DNA from: Candidatus Vesicomyidisocius sp. Agig_15_S12
GTDB lineage: Bacteria; Pseudomonadota; Gammaproteobacteria; PS1; Pseudothioglobaceae
NCBI GenBank assembly: GCA_021730225.1
Contig: CP072532.1
Location: 207,230-271,229 of the forward strand
Length of the DNA: 64,000 nucleotides
Reading direction: 5' to 3'
This document shows positions 1 to 8,498 of the stretch, piece by piece (the first letter of the stretch is position 1; each line of letters starts with the position of its first letter). A model generated the notes under the pieces. That model made no database searches. It was not told the DNA's origin and saw only the letters and a list, made by a program, of their open reading frames with translations. The translations under genes were made by a program, and so were the position numbers.

Positions 1-1359
1 AGTAACAGCTATAAATCCTTGACCAATGCCTGTAATCAAGGTTTCTCCACGATACCAGGGCTTATGTTTATTAATTTTTTTCCAAGTTTTAGAAGGTAGT
101 ATTCCGGCGTTTTCTCCAGGAATATCAATATTTGTCTTTCTGCCAAAATTAAACAAGTTTAAATTATTGTGTAATTTGTCAATACCCAACTTATTTGCTA
201 AGTCATAAAAAAATACATCACATGATTGCGTGATTGAGTCTTTGACATTGACATGTCCATGTCCTGTTTTTTTCCAATCGTTAAATTTGCGTTTAACATT
301 CGGTAATTTGTAATAGCCTGGGCAGAAAGTGCTGCTTATATTAGTAATAACCCCCTCTTCTAAGCCTGCTAAAGCTACCATAGGTTTAATTGTAGATCCT
401 GGTGGGTATAATCCTTGAATTGCACGGTTAAGTTGAGGGATATTTTTTGATGTTTGTAATTGGTTATAGTTGGTGTGTGATATTCCATTTACAAACCAGT
501 TTGGATTATAAATAGGTGTACTAACGAGTGTTAATATTTCGCCATTTTTGACATCTATAACCACAATTGAACCTCGTTTTCCTTTCAGGAGTGTTTCTGC
601 TTTTTTTTGCATATCTAAGTCTATGCTTAGATATAAATTTTTACCAGTAATAGAAGGCTTAATGATTTTGGTTTGAATAACTCTACCATTTACATTTCGT
701 TCTATCTGTTGTAAGCCGTTAGTACCATGTAATAGTGTTTCGTATTGTTTTTCAATGCCAGTTTTACCTACAAATGAAGTCCCTAAATAATTTTTCTTAT
801 CGTAAATAAGTTCATCTTTTTTAGACATTCTAGAAACATAACCAATAACATGAACACTAGAATTTTGGTTGGGATAGATTCGATGGAAATAAGGTTCTAT
901 ATCTACACCAATAAAAATATTGCTAATTAAGAATTTTGCAACCTGAATCTCATTAAGGTTATATTTAATTGGAATACTATGAAATTTTTGATAATGCTTT
1001 ATATTTTGATTAAAGTTTTTAATATCCTTATCATTTATAAATCCAGACTGTTTTAGTTGTTGTAGTGTTTTGGTAATATTTTTAGTTTTTTCTTGTGTTA
1101 AGGTAAGTCGAAATGCTAGTTTGTTAGTAGCTAAAACATTACCATTACGATCAAATATTTTTCCTCTACTAGGTGTTATCGGCAGAGCATGTATTTGGTT
1201 GTCTAAAGCTTTTTTTAAGTAATATTGATGGTTTACTATTTGTAAATTGTAAATTCTAATTATTAACAAAGCAGTGAGTAAACAAATAAAAATAAGTGCT
1301 AGTCTAAGTCTAGAAAAGAGAATTTTGTTTTCAAATTGAGCATTATTTATGCTTTGCAT
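1..1359 (-). CDS. mrdA: Penicillin-binding protein 2 (elongasome transpeptidase), C-terminus cut by window edge
   Basis: Class B penicillin-binding protein that cross-links side-wall peptidoglycan with RodA and MreBCD. 453 codons are visible, against roughly 600-650 for the family. A single membrane anchor lies at about residues 17-35, followed by the PBP dimerisation region (PSRGKIFDRNG around 65) and the transpeptidase domain with the serine motif YPPGSTIKP (Ser322 of STIK) and an SCD box. The KTG box should lie beyond the left edge. I start it at the ATG at 1359, which overlaps the end of mreD by 13 bp. The later ATG at 1343 is out of frame and stops after 14 codons. It is last of the visible mreB-mreC-mreD-mrdA operon, the usual gammaproteobacterial order. 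Identity is sure; completeness cannot be judged. Confidence 0.95.
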   Translation of the reverse strand, partial: MQSINNAQFENKILFSRLRLALIFICLLTALLIIRIYNLQIVNHQYYLKKALDNQIHALPITPSRGKIFDRNGNVLATNKLAFRLTLTQEKTKNITKTLQQLKQSGFINDKDIKNFNQNIKHYQKFHSIPIKYNLNEIQVAKFLISNIFIGVDIEPYFHRIYPNQNSSVHVIGYVSRMSKKDELIYDKKNYLGTSFVGKTGIEKQYETLLHGTNGLQQIERNVNGRVIQTKIIKPSITGKNLYLSIDLDMQKKAETLLKGKRGSIVVIDVKNGEILTLVSTPIYNPNWFVNGISHTNYNQLQTSKNIPQLNRAIQGLYPPGSTIKPMVALAGLEEGVITNISSTFCPGYYKLPNVKRKFNDWKKTGHGHVNVKDSITQSCDVFFYDLANKLGIDKLHNNLNLFNFGRKTNIDIPGENAGILPSKTWKKINKHKPWYRGETLITGIGQGFIAVT

Positions 1360-1817
1360 TTTGATAGTAAGAACTGAACGATTGGCCAAATGAATGCACT
1401 AGTAAATGGTGCTAAAAATAAGTAATAGTTAATGATAAAACCTTGTGTTAATACAAAAATTAGTAAGAAAAATACTAGATAAATACTGCTAGATATAAAT
1501 ACATAAACTTGTTGAGTGCTTATGTTAGATAAAAAAAATGATTGTTTTATATTGCTAATAAATAGGCTACTAAAAATAAGCGCTAAGGCATTTTGTCCTA
1601 AAATATCACCATGTATAATATCAATAAGTGTGCCAAGAATAAGCGCAATAAAAAATGTTATTTTGCTTGAAAAATATACTATCCAGTAGATATAAAGAAG
1701 TAATAACCAAAATGCAGATGCGCCTAATAACAGCTTATTTAGAGGTATTACACTTAAAATTAATGCAAAGAAAGTAATTTTTATTAGAAATATATAGGGA
1801 CGACGTTGTGCATTCAT
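1347..1817 (-). CDS. mreD: Rod shape-determining protein MreD
   Basis: 156-residue integral membrane protein, nearly all hydrophobic, with about five predicted membrane segments, a length typical of MreD (about 160). It joins MreC to the cytoplasmic MreB filament and the PBP2/RodA enzymes. Sequence conservation in this family is low, so the call rests mainly on topology, size and its place between mreC (2 bp gap) and mrdA (13 bp overlap). Tight packing implies one transcript with translational coupling. No inactivating change is visible. Confidence 0.92.
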   Translation of the reverse strand: MNAQRRPYIFLIKITFFALILSVIPLNKLLLGASAFWLLLLYIYWIVYFSSKITFFIALILGTLIDIIHGDILGQNALALIFSSLFISNIKQSFFLSNISTQQVYVFISSSIYLVFFLLIFVLTQGFIINYYLFLAPFTSAFIWPIVQFLLSKCKA

Positions 1818-1819
1818 GG

Positions 1820-2614
1820 TTAGTCGGTTACAATAATGACAAATTCTAATTGTTCTGGTATTTGAGCAGATTTTAATTGGATATGTAAGAATGGTTCGTT
1901 TTGGTTTTTTTCTACGCTAATTACCGTTCCTACTGGGTATCCATCTGGAAATTTTGATCCGATAGCACTACTTAAAAATACATCACCTACTTTAACGTCT
2001 AAATTAGGTTCAATAAATTCAACATTTAATAGATGATTATTCTCAGCTATACCTTTACTAATACCTCGAACACCACTACGTTCATTTTTAACAGGAACGT
2101 GTTGTGTGGGATCACTAGCCATTAATATAGTTGAATACAGTGGTGTTGTTCTCGATATTTGCCCAATAATACCTTTAGAACTTAGAGCTACTTGTCCAAT
2201 TTTAATGCCATTACTACTACCTTTGTTAATAATAATTTGTTTTTTAAGTCTAGATTGGCTAAGTTCACTTATTCGTGCTAAAGTAAAGTTTTGTTGTTTT
2301 ACGGAATAACTTGAACCTAATAGTGCTTGGAGTTTTTTATTTTCAAGTGCTAAGGCATTGTAGGTCTGTAATTTAGCTTTAAGCTTTAATAGTTCACGAT
2401 GTAAATTATTATTATTTATGGTTAATTGATCTTTACTAGTACCTTGCTTATCAATCCAAATATAGATCTGTGAAGGTAAGTCTACCAGCATATAGATGGG
2501 CGATATTAAGGTTTCAATTGATTGTCTTAGATGGTTAAGATGTGAAAATTTATAATCAGATAGTATAAGTAATATAGAGATAATAACAGGGATAAAAAGT
2601 TCAAGAAACTTCAT
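1820..2614 (-). CDS. mreC: Rod shape-determining protein MreC
   Basis: 264-residue periplasmic scaffold of the elongasome. A signal-anchor covers residues about 5-22, a coiled-coil about 60-110 (KLKAKLQTYNALALENKKLQ), and the two-lobed beta domain follows with the family-typical run around GSSNGIKIGQVALSSKGIIGQ, then DPTQHVPVKNERSGVRGI. It is somewhat shorter than the E. coli protein (367), which has a long C-terminal tail. It lies 36 bp after mreB and 2 bp before mreD. MreC activates PBP2 and links it to MreB. Confidence 0.95.
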   Translation of the reverse strand: MKFLELFIPVIISILLILSDYKFSHLNHLRQSIETLISPIYMLVDLPSQIYIWIDKQGTSKDQLTINNNNLHRELLKLKAKLQTYNALALENKKLQALLGSSYSVKQQNFTLARISELSQSRLKKQIIINKGSSNGIKIGQVALSSKGIIGQISRTTPLYSTILMASDPTQHVPVKNERSGVRGISKGIAENNHLLNVEFIEPNLDVKVGDVFLSSAIGSKFPDGYPVGTVISVEKNQNEPFLHIQLKSAQIPEQLEFVIIVTD

Positions 2615-2650
2615 ATTGGTAAGCCCTGTGAATAGTTAATTAATATTTAA

Positions 2651-3730
2651 CTATTCAGCAGCTAAAAATCCTATATTATGTTTAGAGATCATATTAAGTG
2701 CAACTCCACCACCACGAGCAACACAAGTGAGTGGATCGTCAGCAATACGTACTGGCAGATTAGTTTCTTGACTAATAAGCTTATTAAGACCATCTAAGAG
2801 TGCTCCACCACCTGTGAGGACTAAGCCATTTTCGGCAATGTCAGAACTTAACTCTGGCGGGGTTTTTTCTAATGCAGTTTTAATAGAACCGATAATTATC
2901 TTAAGTGGTTCTTTCAATGTTTGTAAAATTTCAGTATTAGTTATATTGAAGCTTACTGGAATTCCCTTAGCAACATCACGCCCTCTAAATTGCATTTCTT
3001 TAACAGCGCTTGATTTGAATGCTGATCCCACCTCTTCTTTAATCTTTTCAGCAGTTGAGTATCCGATAATAATGCCATGTTCACGACGTATAAATTTGAC
3101 AATTGTATCATCAAACACATCGCCACCTATACGTAATGAGTCAGAATATACAATACCATTAAGTGACATAATTGCAATCTCAGTTGTGCCTCCGCCAATA
3201 TCAATAACCATAGCTCCTGAAGCTTCTTCAATTGCCATGCCTGCACCAAGCGCTGCTGCCATTGGTTCTTCAATTAAATAAACATCACGTGCACCTGCAC
3301 CAACAGCACTTTCTTTAATAGCACGACGCTCAACTTGAGTTGCACCGCAAGGTACACAAATAAGTACTTTAGGGCTTGGTGAAAAAAATCCAGAGCGTAA
3401 AACCTTACGAATAAAATGTTGCAACATTTTTTCAGTAATTTTAAAATCAGCAATAACACCATCTTTCATAGGTCTGATAGCTTCAATAGAACCGGGTGTC
3501 CTACCTAGCATATTTTTAGCATCTTGACCTACAGCAATAACAGTTGATTCTAGCGATCTTCTGTCATTATGAATAGCAACTACTGATGGTTCATTTAATA
3601 CTACAGCACCATCCATACAAATTAATGTATTAGCTGTACCTAAGTCGATAGAAAGACTTTGCCCTTTTAAAAAATCAAGACTTTGCCCTTTTAAAAAATC
3701 AAGACTTTGCCCTTTTAAAAAATTAAACAT
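2651..3730 (-). CDS. mreB: Rod shape-determining actin homologue MreB with repeated N-terminus
   Basis: Actin-like ATPase that forms membrane-bound filaments and directs side-wall synthesis. Phosphate-1 loop DLGTANT lies at residues 29-35; phosphate-2 [10 protein letters not shown] and the adenosine motif [11 protein letters not shown] are present. Length is 359, against 347 in E. coli. I choose ATG 3730 because GGGA sits about 6 bases upstream; a longer in-frame reading begins with TTG. The oddity is the N-terminus: FLKGQSLD occurs at residues 4-11 and 12-19 and again as FLKGQSLS at 20-27, encoded by a 24-bp tandem repeat. In E. coli this position holds a short amphipathic membrane-binding stretch (MLKKFRGMF), so the repeat likely multiplies the membrane contact. 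First gene of the operon and divergent from fumarase. Confidence 0.97.
   Translation of the reverse strand: MFNFLKGQSLDFLKGQSLDFLKGQSLSIDLGTANTLICMDGAVVLNEPSVVAIHNDRRSLESTVIAVGQDAKNMLGRTPGSIEAIRPMKDGVIADFKITEKMLQHFIRKVLRSGFFSPSPKVLICVPCGATQVERRAIKESAVGAGARDVYLIEEPMAAALGAGMAIEEASGAMVIDIGGGTTEIAIMSLNGIVYSDSLRIGGDVFDDTIVKFIRREHGIIIGYSTAEKIKEEVGSAFKSSAVKEMQFRGRDVAKGIPVSFNITNTEILQTLKEPLKIIIGSIKTALEKTPPELSSDIAENGLVLTGGGALLDGLNKLISQETNLPVRIADDPLTCVARGGGVALNMISKHNIGFLAAE
3655..3723 (-). repeat. 24-bp tandem repeat (about 2.9 copies) inside mreB
   Basis: Units at 3655-3678, 3679-3702 and 3703-3723 are identical apart from the truncated third copy, which diverges after 21 bases. The unit length is a multiple of three, so the frame is preserved; each copy encodes FLKGQSLD. 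Perfect identity between copies suggests a recent duplication or ongoing slippage. Confidence 0.97.
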
Positions 3731-3809
3731 AAAAATTCCCAATTAAATATTTGTAAAATAAAGAGATATAATACTATAAATAATTAGTAATAATTAATAC
3801 CTTATAAAT

Positions 3810-5300
3810 ATGAAAATTCAACAAAAACATGTTATAGAAAGTATTTTTAATGCTTTGCAATATATCTCTTATTATCATAGTCCTGATTTTATTCAAGCGA
3901 TGACAAGTGCTTATGAAAAAGAAACTCACAAAGCCGCAAAAAATGCTATTACACAAATTCTTATTAACTCAAAAATGGCAGTCTTTGGTAAACGTCCAAT
4001 ATGTCAAGATACTGGTGTTGTTAATGTGTTTGTTGAGGTGGGTATGGAAGTTACTTGGATAGCTAATTTATCATTAGAAGATATGATTAATGAAGGAGTT
4101 AGACAGGCATTTACTTATGTAAATAATCCTCTTAGAGCTTCTATTGTAAAAGATCCATTATTTACTAGAGTTAACACCAAGGATAATACGCCAGCAGTTA
4201 TTCACATGAAAGTTGTTAAGGGCAAGCAGCTTAATTTTATTGTTGCGGCTAAAGGCGGTGGTTCTGAAAATAAGGCGAAGTTTAGCATGCTTGAACCAGA
4301 TGTTGATATTGTTGATTGGGTTTTAAGAGCTATACCAACTATGGGCGCTGGTTGGTGCCCGCCAGGTATTATTGGTATTGGTGTTGGTGGTACAGCTGAA
4401 AAAGCAATGTTAATGGCGAAACAGAGTTTGATGGAACCAATTGATATCAAAGATATTGCTCAGAAACCTAATCCAAGTAACATTGAAAAATTACGTCTTG
4501 AGTTATTTGATAAAATTAATCATTTAGGTATTGGCGCACAAGGTTTGGGCGGTTTGACAACAGTGCTAGATGTTAAAATTAAAGACTATCCAACTCATGC
4601 TGCTTCTCAAGCGGTGGCAATGATTCCTAATTGTGCGGCAACACGTCATTTGCATTTTTCACTTGATGGCTCAGGGGTGGCGCAACTACCTCAGGTAGAT
4701 ATGGATAGTTATCCTCAATTAGAGATGGACTATACTCAATATAAAAAAATTGATCTAAGTAATTTAACTCGTGAAAAAATGGCTCTATGGCATATTGGAG
4801 ATACCTTATTGTTATCAGGCTCAATCATTACTGGGAGAGATGTAGCGCATAAGTACCTTAAAGAAATGATTGATAATGGTGAAGGCTTGCCAGATGGTGT
4901 AAATTTTGATAATAAATTTATTTATTATGTTGGTCCAGTGGATGCTGTTGGTGATGAAGTAATTGGTCCATCAGGCCCTACCACTGCTACACGTATGGAT
5001 AAATTTACCGATATGATATTGGATAATACTAATATTTTGGGTATGATTGGCAAGGCAGAACGTGGTGAGGCTAGTATACAAATTATTAAGAAACATAGGG
5101 TTACGTATCTTATTGCAGTTGGCGGTGCAGCTTATTTGATTTCTAAGTCTATTAAAAAAGCTAAAAAAATTGCGTTTAAAGAAATGGGCATGGAGGCAAT
5201 TTATGAGTTTGAAGTGAAAGACATGCCGGTTACAGTTGCAGTTGATACTCAAGGTAATAATATTCATAGTATATTTAAAGATATTCAGATAATTTATTAA
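3810..5300 (+). CDS. fumA: Class I (iron-sulfur) fumarate hydratase
   Basis: Converts fumarate to malate in the TCA cycle using an oxygen-labile [4Fe-4S] cluster. Three cysteines match the cluster ligands of the family: Cys65 in PICQDTG, Cys184 in GWCPPG and Cys276 in PNCAATRH, with spacing (119 and 92 residues) very close to that of characterised class I enzymes. The C-terminal catalytic half is present (GPTTATRMD, MIGKAERG). At 496 residues it is of the shorter class I type (E. coli FumA is 548). It stands alone, divergent from mreB with about 80 bp between start codons, so that gap should hold both promoters. It could be named fumB equally well; E. coli has both. Confidence 0.93.
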   Translation: MKIQQKHVIESIFNALQYISYYHSPDFIQAMTSAYEKETHKAAKNAITQILINSKMAVFGKRPICQDTGVVNVFVEVGMEVTWIANLSLEDMINEGVRQAFTYVNNPLRASIVKDPLFTRVNTKDNTPAVIHMKVVKGKQLNFIVAAKGGGSENKAKFSMLEPDVDIVDWVLRAIPTMGAGWCPPGIIGIGVGGTAEKAMLMAKQSLMEPIDIKDIAQKPNPSNIEKLRLELFDKINHLGIGAQGLGGLTTVLDVKIKDYPTHAASQAVAMIPNCAATRHLHFSLDGSGVAQLPQVDMDSYPQLEMDYTQYKKIDLSNLTREKMALWHIGDTLLLSGSIITGRDVAHKYLKEMIDNGEGLPDGVNFDNKFIYYVGPVDAVGDEVIGPSGPTTATRMDKFTDMILDNTNILGMIGKAERGEASIQIIKKHRVTYLIAVGGAAYLISKSIKKAKKIAFKEMGMEAIYEFEVKDMPVTVAVDTQGNNIHSIFKDIQIIY

Positions 5301-5373
5301 GTAAATTGGTAAAGATTCCAGTGAAATTATTTTTTTGAGTAAATTTAAGAGTTTTAGAGATGTAAGTTTAGAG

Positions 5374-5379
5374 TATAAT
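5374..5379 (+). promoter_or_regulatory. -10 element of the rnpB promoter
   Basis: A perfect TATAAT ends exactly 7 bases before the predicted first base of the RNase P RNA at 5386, the normal -10 to +1 spacing. No good -35 hexamer is seen; the best candidates about 17 bases upstream are poor matches. Confidence 0.7.
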
Positions 5380-5385
5380 TATCTC

Positions 5386-5724
5386 GAAGTTGGTCGGATG
5401 GTCGCTGGAGATTGATTTTCAGAGGAAAGTCCGGGCTCCATAGAGCAAAGTGTTAGCTAACAGCTAGGTATGGTGACATAACGGAAAGTGATGCAGAGAT
5501 TTAGACCGCCTATTTTAATGGGTAAGGGTGAGAAGGTGTGGTAAGAGCGCACCGCGGGATTGGTGACAATCGTGGCAAGGAAAACCCCACTTGGAGTAAG
5601 CTCAAATAGACTAACGATAACGTTGCTCGCGAAGTTTGTGGGTAGAGTGCTAAAGCGTTTTGGTAACAAAACACGTAGATGAATGACCATTTATTACAGA
5701 ACCCGGCTTATAGACCGACTTCTT
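5386..5724 (+). ncRNA. rnpB: RNase P catalytic RNA (bacterial type A)
   Basis: Ribozyme that removes the 5' leader from pre-tRNAs. The universally conserved parts are readable in order: GAAGTTGGTCGGAtGGTCGC at the 5' end, GAGGAAAGTCCGGGCTCC, GGTAAGGGTGAgAAGGTG, GGTAAGAGCGCACCG, CAAATAGAC, TAGATGAATGACC, and the closing ACAGAACCCGGCTTATagACCgACTTCT, which pairs with the 5' end as helix P1. At about 339 nt it is shorter than the E. coli RNA (377). Much of the difference is in helix P3, where only a short CTGG..TTCAG hairpin stands in place of the longer E. coli arm. A T-rich run follows the 3' end. Any open frames across this interval are not genes. Confidence 0.97.
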
Positions 5725-6564
5725 TTGTTTTATATTTTTTATTTTATTGTAAAATATGATCTTTAAAAGAATTATTCAATTAATGTTATTTACCATATCA
5801 ACTAATAATTATTTGCATAATATTGTATGTAACTAAATATTCCTATTATTTATAATTTTGATTGAGGAGAATATGTTTTTAATTGGAAAAATACTGTTAA
5901 ATAGATTTAATCTATGGTAAGTAATTTTAATCAAGTTTTGGATAGAAAGAAGGTTAGAATTATTGAGATTTAAAGACCATAAAAGTTATCAACCTTACCT
6001 GAATTTGAATTATTGATAGTACAATTTATCAGAATCATATTTTGTTTAAGCGTAACTCTTTAAAGATAGGATAGTTTATTGATTAAGTTGAACAATTATT
6101 AGTACGTGTAAGATAATTGTTTATCAGTATTAAATATGTATAATTATCCTTTTAAGTAAGTTGCTAGACGTATACTAAAATAATAGAAGAAGGTTGTGGG
6201 ATGATTTTACCTTATCCATGCTTGAGACGCAAATAATAGCATTGGAGATGGTTTTTTGTAATAGTACTTGAGAATTGTACTAATCAATAACGCTTGTAGA
6301 ATCGACAAGTAATGAACTGATAGGGAAAAAAGGAGGATAAATAAATACTCCTGGTATATTGTTAAATACCTCTTTCATAGCTAGCTTCTAATGAGTTATG
6401 TATCAAGTTTTGTGTTTATATAATGATACCCAATTCCTAAGTGAATCGATATAGAAAGCCATTATAGTTGCCATTTTGGTTGTTTAAAAAGATTTAATTA
6501 GTATTATAATAAATAATTAAAATGATAATTGTTGAAATAAATATAGTAAATTATCGCATGTCGA
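5725..6564. other. 840-bp non-coding stretch after rnpB
   Basis: No intact gene. A well-formed ribosome-binding site (TTGAGGAGAAT) precedes an ATG at 5873 whose frame stops after 15 codons; see the separate low-confidence mraZ remnant. A small inverted repeat AGGAG...CTCCT lies near 6331-6352. The rest has stops in all frames. Confidence 0.7.
5873..6360 (+). pseudogene. Possible mraZ remnant
   Basis: Seen: a strong Shine-Dalgarno (GAGGAG) and ATG opening MFLIGKILLN, then stops. Further fragments in the same frame include VILIKFWIERRLE and, later, an NST-stop-ELY stretch. These loosely recall the start of MraZ (MF..G...LNLD..GR.AIP..FR) and its later HATELELD region. Known: in Pseudomonas, rnpB is followed by mraZ at the head of the division/wall cluster. 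Similarity is weak and could be chance; the synteny is the better half of the argument. Confidence 0.3.
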
Positions 6565-7350
6565 TTATTTAATTTGTGCTAAAACTGCACGGTTTTTTTG
6601 GTTATAGTCTTTAAATTTTTGAATGTTGAAGAAATTATCTTTTAATAATTGTATGATTTTCTGTTGTTGATTGAAACCATGTTCTAATAATAGATAGCCT
6701 TTTTTATTGAGAAATTGTGGTACATTATTAATGATAGTTTTAATATCATCTAAACCATCTTTACCAGAAATAAGCGCACTTTGTGGCTCAAATCTTAGTT
6801 TATTAAGATGAATATCATTTTGTTTGATATAAGGTGGGTTGGAGATAATTAAATCGAATGTTTGATTAGGTGTAGCTTCGAACCAATTACCTAGTTGAAA
6901 ATTAATATTTGTTTTTGTGTTTTGTTTAGCAACTGCAAGTGCATTGATTGAAAAATCAGTTGCAGTTAAATGCCAGTTTGGATTTTTATCACTTATTGTT
7001 ATAGCAATAACGCCACTACCAGTACCCAAATCAAGTACTTCACAAGTTTTATTTTGATTGAATAAGCTTAAAGCGATGTCAATTAATAGTTCAGTTTCAG
7101 GTCTAGGTATGAGTGTATCAGGAGTAACTTTAAAATCAAGATGATAAAATCCTTTTGTTCCGCTTAAATAAGCAAATGGAATACCGGACTGTCTATGTTT
7201 GATGAATTGATTGAGTTGATTTTTTTCGTTACTACTTAGTTGATAATTATTATGAGAAATAAGTTGAGCATGGTTTTTATCAAGAGTTAGAGATAGTAGT
7301 AGTGCTATATCAATTATGTCACTGCTTAAATAATTTTGAATAGTATCCAA
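6565..7350 (-). CDS. prmC: Release factor glutamine methyltransferase PrmC (HemK)
   Basis: Methylates the glutamine of the GGQ motif in release factors, using SAM. Features: N-terminal helical domain, IPRPETE at about 81-87, SAM loop DLGTGSGVIAI at 107-117, and the N-methyltransferase signature NPPYI at 171-175. Length 261 against 277 in E. coli. It usually follows prfA in a hemA-prfA-prmC operon; here prfA lies about 46 kb away, so the operon has been split. No promoter is obvious in the 246-bp upstream gap. Confidence 0.95.
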   Translation of the reverse strand: MDTIQNYLSSDIIDIALLLSLTLDKNHAQLISHNNYQLSSNEKNQLNQFIKHRQSGIPFAYLSGTKGFYHLDFKVTPDTLIPRPETELLIDIALSLFNQNKTCEVLDLGTGSGVIAITISDKNPNWHLTATDFSINALAVAKQNTKTNINFQLGNWFEATPNQTFDLIISNPPYIKQNDIHLNKLRFEPQSALISGKDGLDDIKTIINNVPQFLNKKGYLLLEHGFNQQQKIIQLLKDNFFNIQKFKDYNQKNRAVLAQIK

Positions 7351-7596
7351 GATTTATAAATTAAAGATTGTTAAATCCTAATGCTTTTGTTTTATCCTTT
7401 AAATGTGTATAAAAAATGTGATGATAGTGTTAGGAGTAACACTTGCAATAGTTATTTAATTAGGCATTTATGTATCAATAACCGAGATAAGTATATCATA
7501 TTCACTTACTGATATTAGAATTCTTCTGTGATTAGTTTAGGGGTAAAAACTATAGATTCTATTGTGTTTATTTTGGTAAAAATATTATTAATTGGT

Positions 7597-8238
7597 TTAT
7601 AATTTTTTTCTTTTCAAATCGTATTTATTTTTCATTGCTACAATAAGTCCTAAACCAATAAATGCTCCTGGTGGTAAAATAGCTAATAAAGTGCCTTGAT
7701 AATTTTTAAACACAGTAATACTAAGTGTATTGCCAAAATCACCCAGTATTAATACAGATTGATCAAATAAAGTACCATTACCAATTAATTCACGCATTGC
7801 ACCTAATATAATAAGCACAATAGAGAAGCCAATACCCATCATTAATCCATCCAGTATAGATTTATCCCAAGTGTTCTTACTAGCAAATGCTTCAGCACGT
7901 CCTAAAATAGCGCAGTTAGTTACAATTAGCGGTACAAAAATACCTAATATTAAATATAAGTCATAAAAATATGACTGCATCATCAATTCAACAATTGTTA
8001 CAAATGAAGCAATCAATAGAACAAAAACAGGAATACGAATTTCTTTTGAAATATGATTACGAAAAATAGAAACAGTTACATTAGACATTACTAAAACAAA
8101 GGTAGTTGCCAGACCAAGTCCGATTGCATTAACAATATTATTGGTGACTGCTAATAATGGACATAGACCTAAAATAGCAACTAAGGCTTGATTGTTATTC
8201 CACAGCCCATTTTTTATAATTTTATTATAGTTACCCAT
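7597..8238 (-). CDS. rsxE: Electron transport complex subunit RsxE/RnfE
   Basis: Integral membrane subunit (about six segments) of the Rnf/Rsx complex, which couples NADH-ferredoxin electron transfer to ion movement or keeps SoxR reduced. Recognised by [21 protein letters not shown] near residue 12, the [17 protein letters not shown] stretch near 105, and [13 protein letters not shown]. Length 213 is typical (E. coli 231). In other gammaproteobacteria it is the last gene of rsxABCDGE, but here it stands alone: 260 bp of empty DNA upstream, then clpB. It works only if the partners are encoded elsewhere. Confidence 0.93.
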   Translation of the reverse strand: MGNYNKIIKNGLWNNNQALVAILGLCPLLAVTNNIVNAIGLGLATTFVLVMSNVTVSIFRNHISKEIRIPVFVLLIASFVTIVELMMQSYFYDLYLILGIFVPLIVTNCAILGRAEAFASKNTWDKSILDGLMMGIGFSIVLIILGAMRELIGNGTLFDQSVLILGDFGNTLSITVFKNYQGTLLAILPPGAFIGLGLIVAMKNKYDLKRKKL

Positions 8239-8498
8239 AATGGTTAATTATATACTTAATGAAATGTTAATTTTCTAGTAATATATTCTTAATAAGGAAT
8301 ATACATTGCATAAACAAACCTGTTTTTAGAAAGTATTTTTTGTGATAAATAGTTCTAGAGTATTATTGTTTATCTGCTATAAAATACTTTTTTTTCTAAA
8401 AGAATTATATTTTTGAGAGAATTAGTAGTTCCTATATTGTATTGTAATATAAAATTTGATCTAGTAGCAGTAGAGTTTTTTGATTATATAAAAGTTGA

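Noticed and set aside
1329-1343. ATG at 1343 as start of mrdA
   Set aside because: That frame stops after 14 codons; the true PBP2 frame starts at ATG 1359, overlapping mreD.
2814-3281. 155-codon plus-strand frame opposite mreB
   Set aside because: Shadow of mreB with no start signals or domain; codon pattern reflects the opposite strand.
3655-3723. Short CRISPR-like or intergenic repeat
   Set aside because: Units are directly contiguous without spacers and lie in the mreB coding frame.
5457-5690. 77-codon open frame on the minus strand
   Set aside because: It lies wholly within the RNase P RNA gene on the opposite strand, has no ribosome site and no protein likeness.
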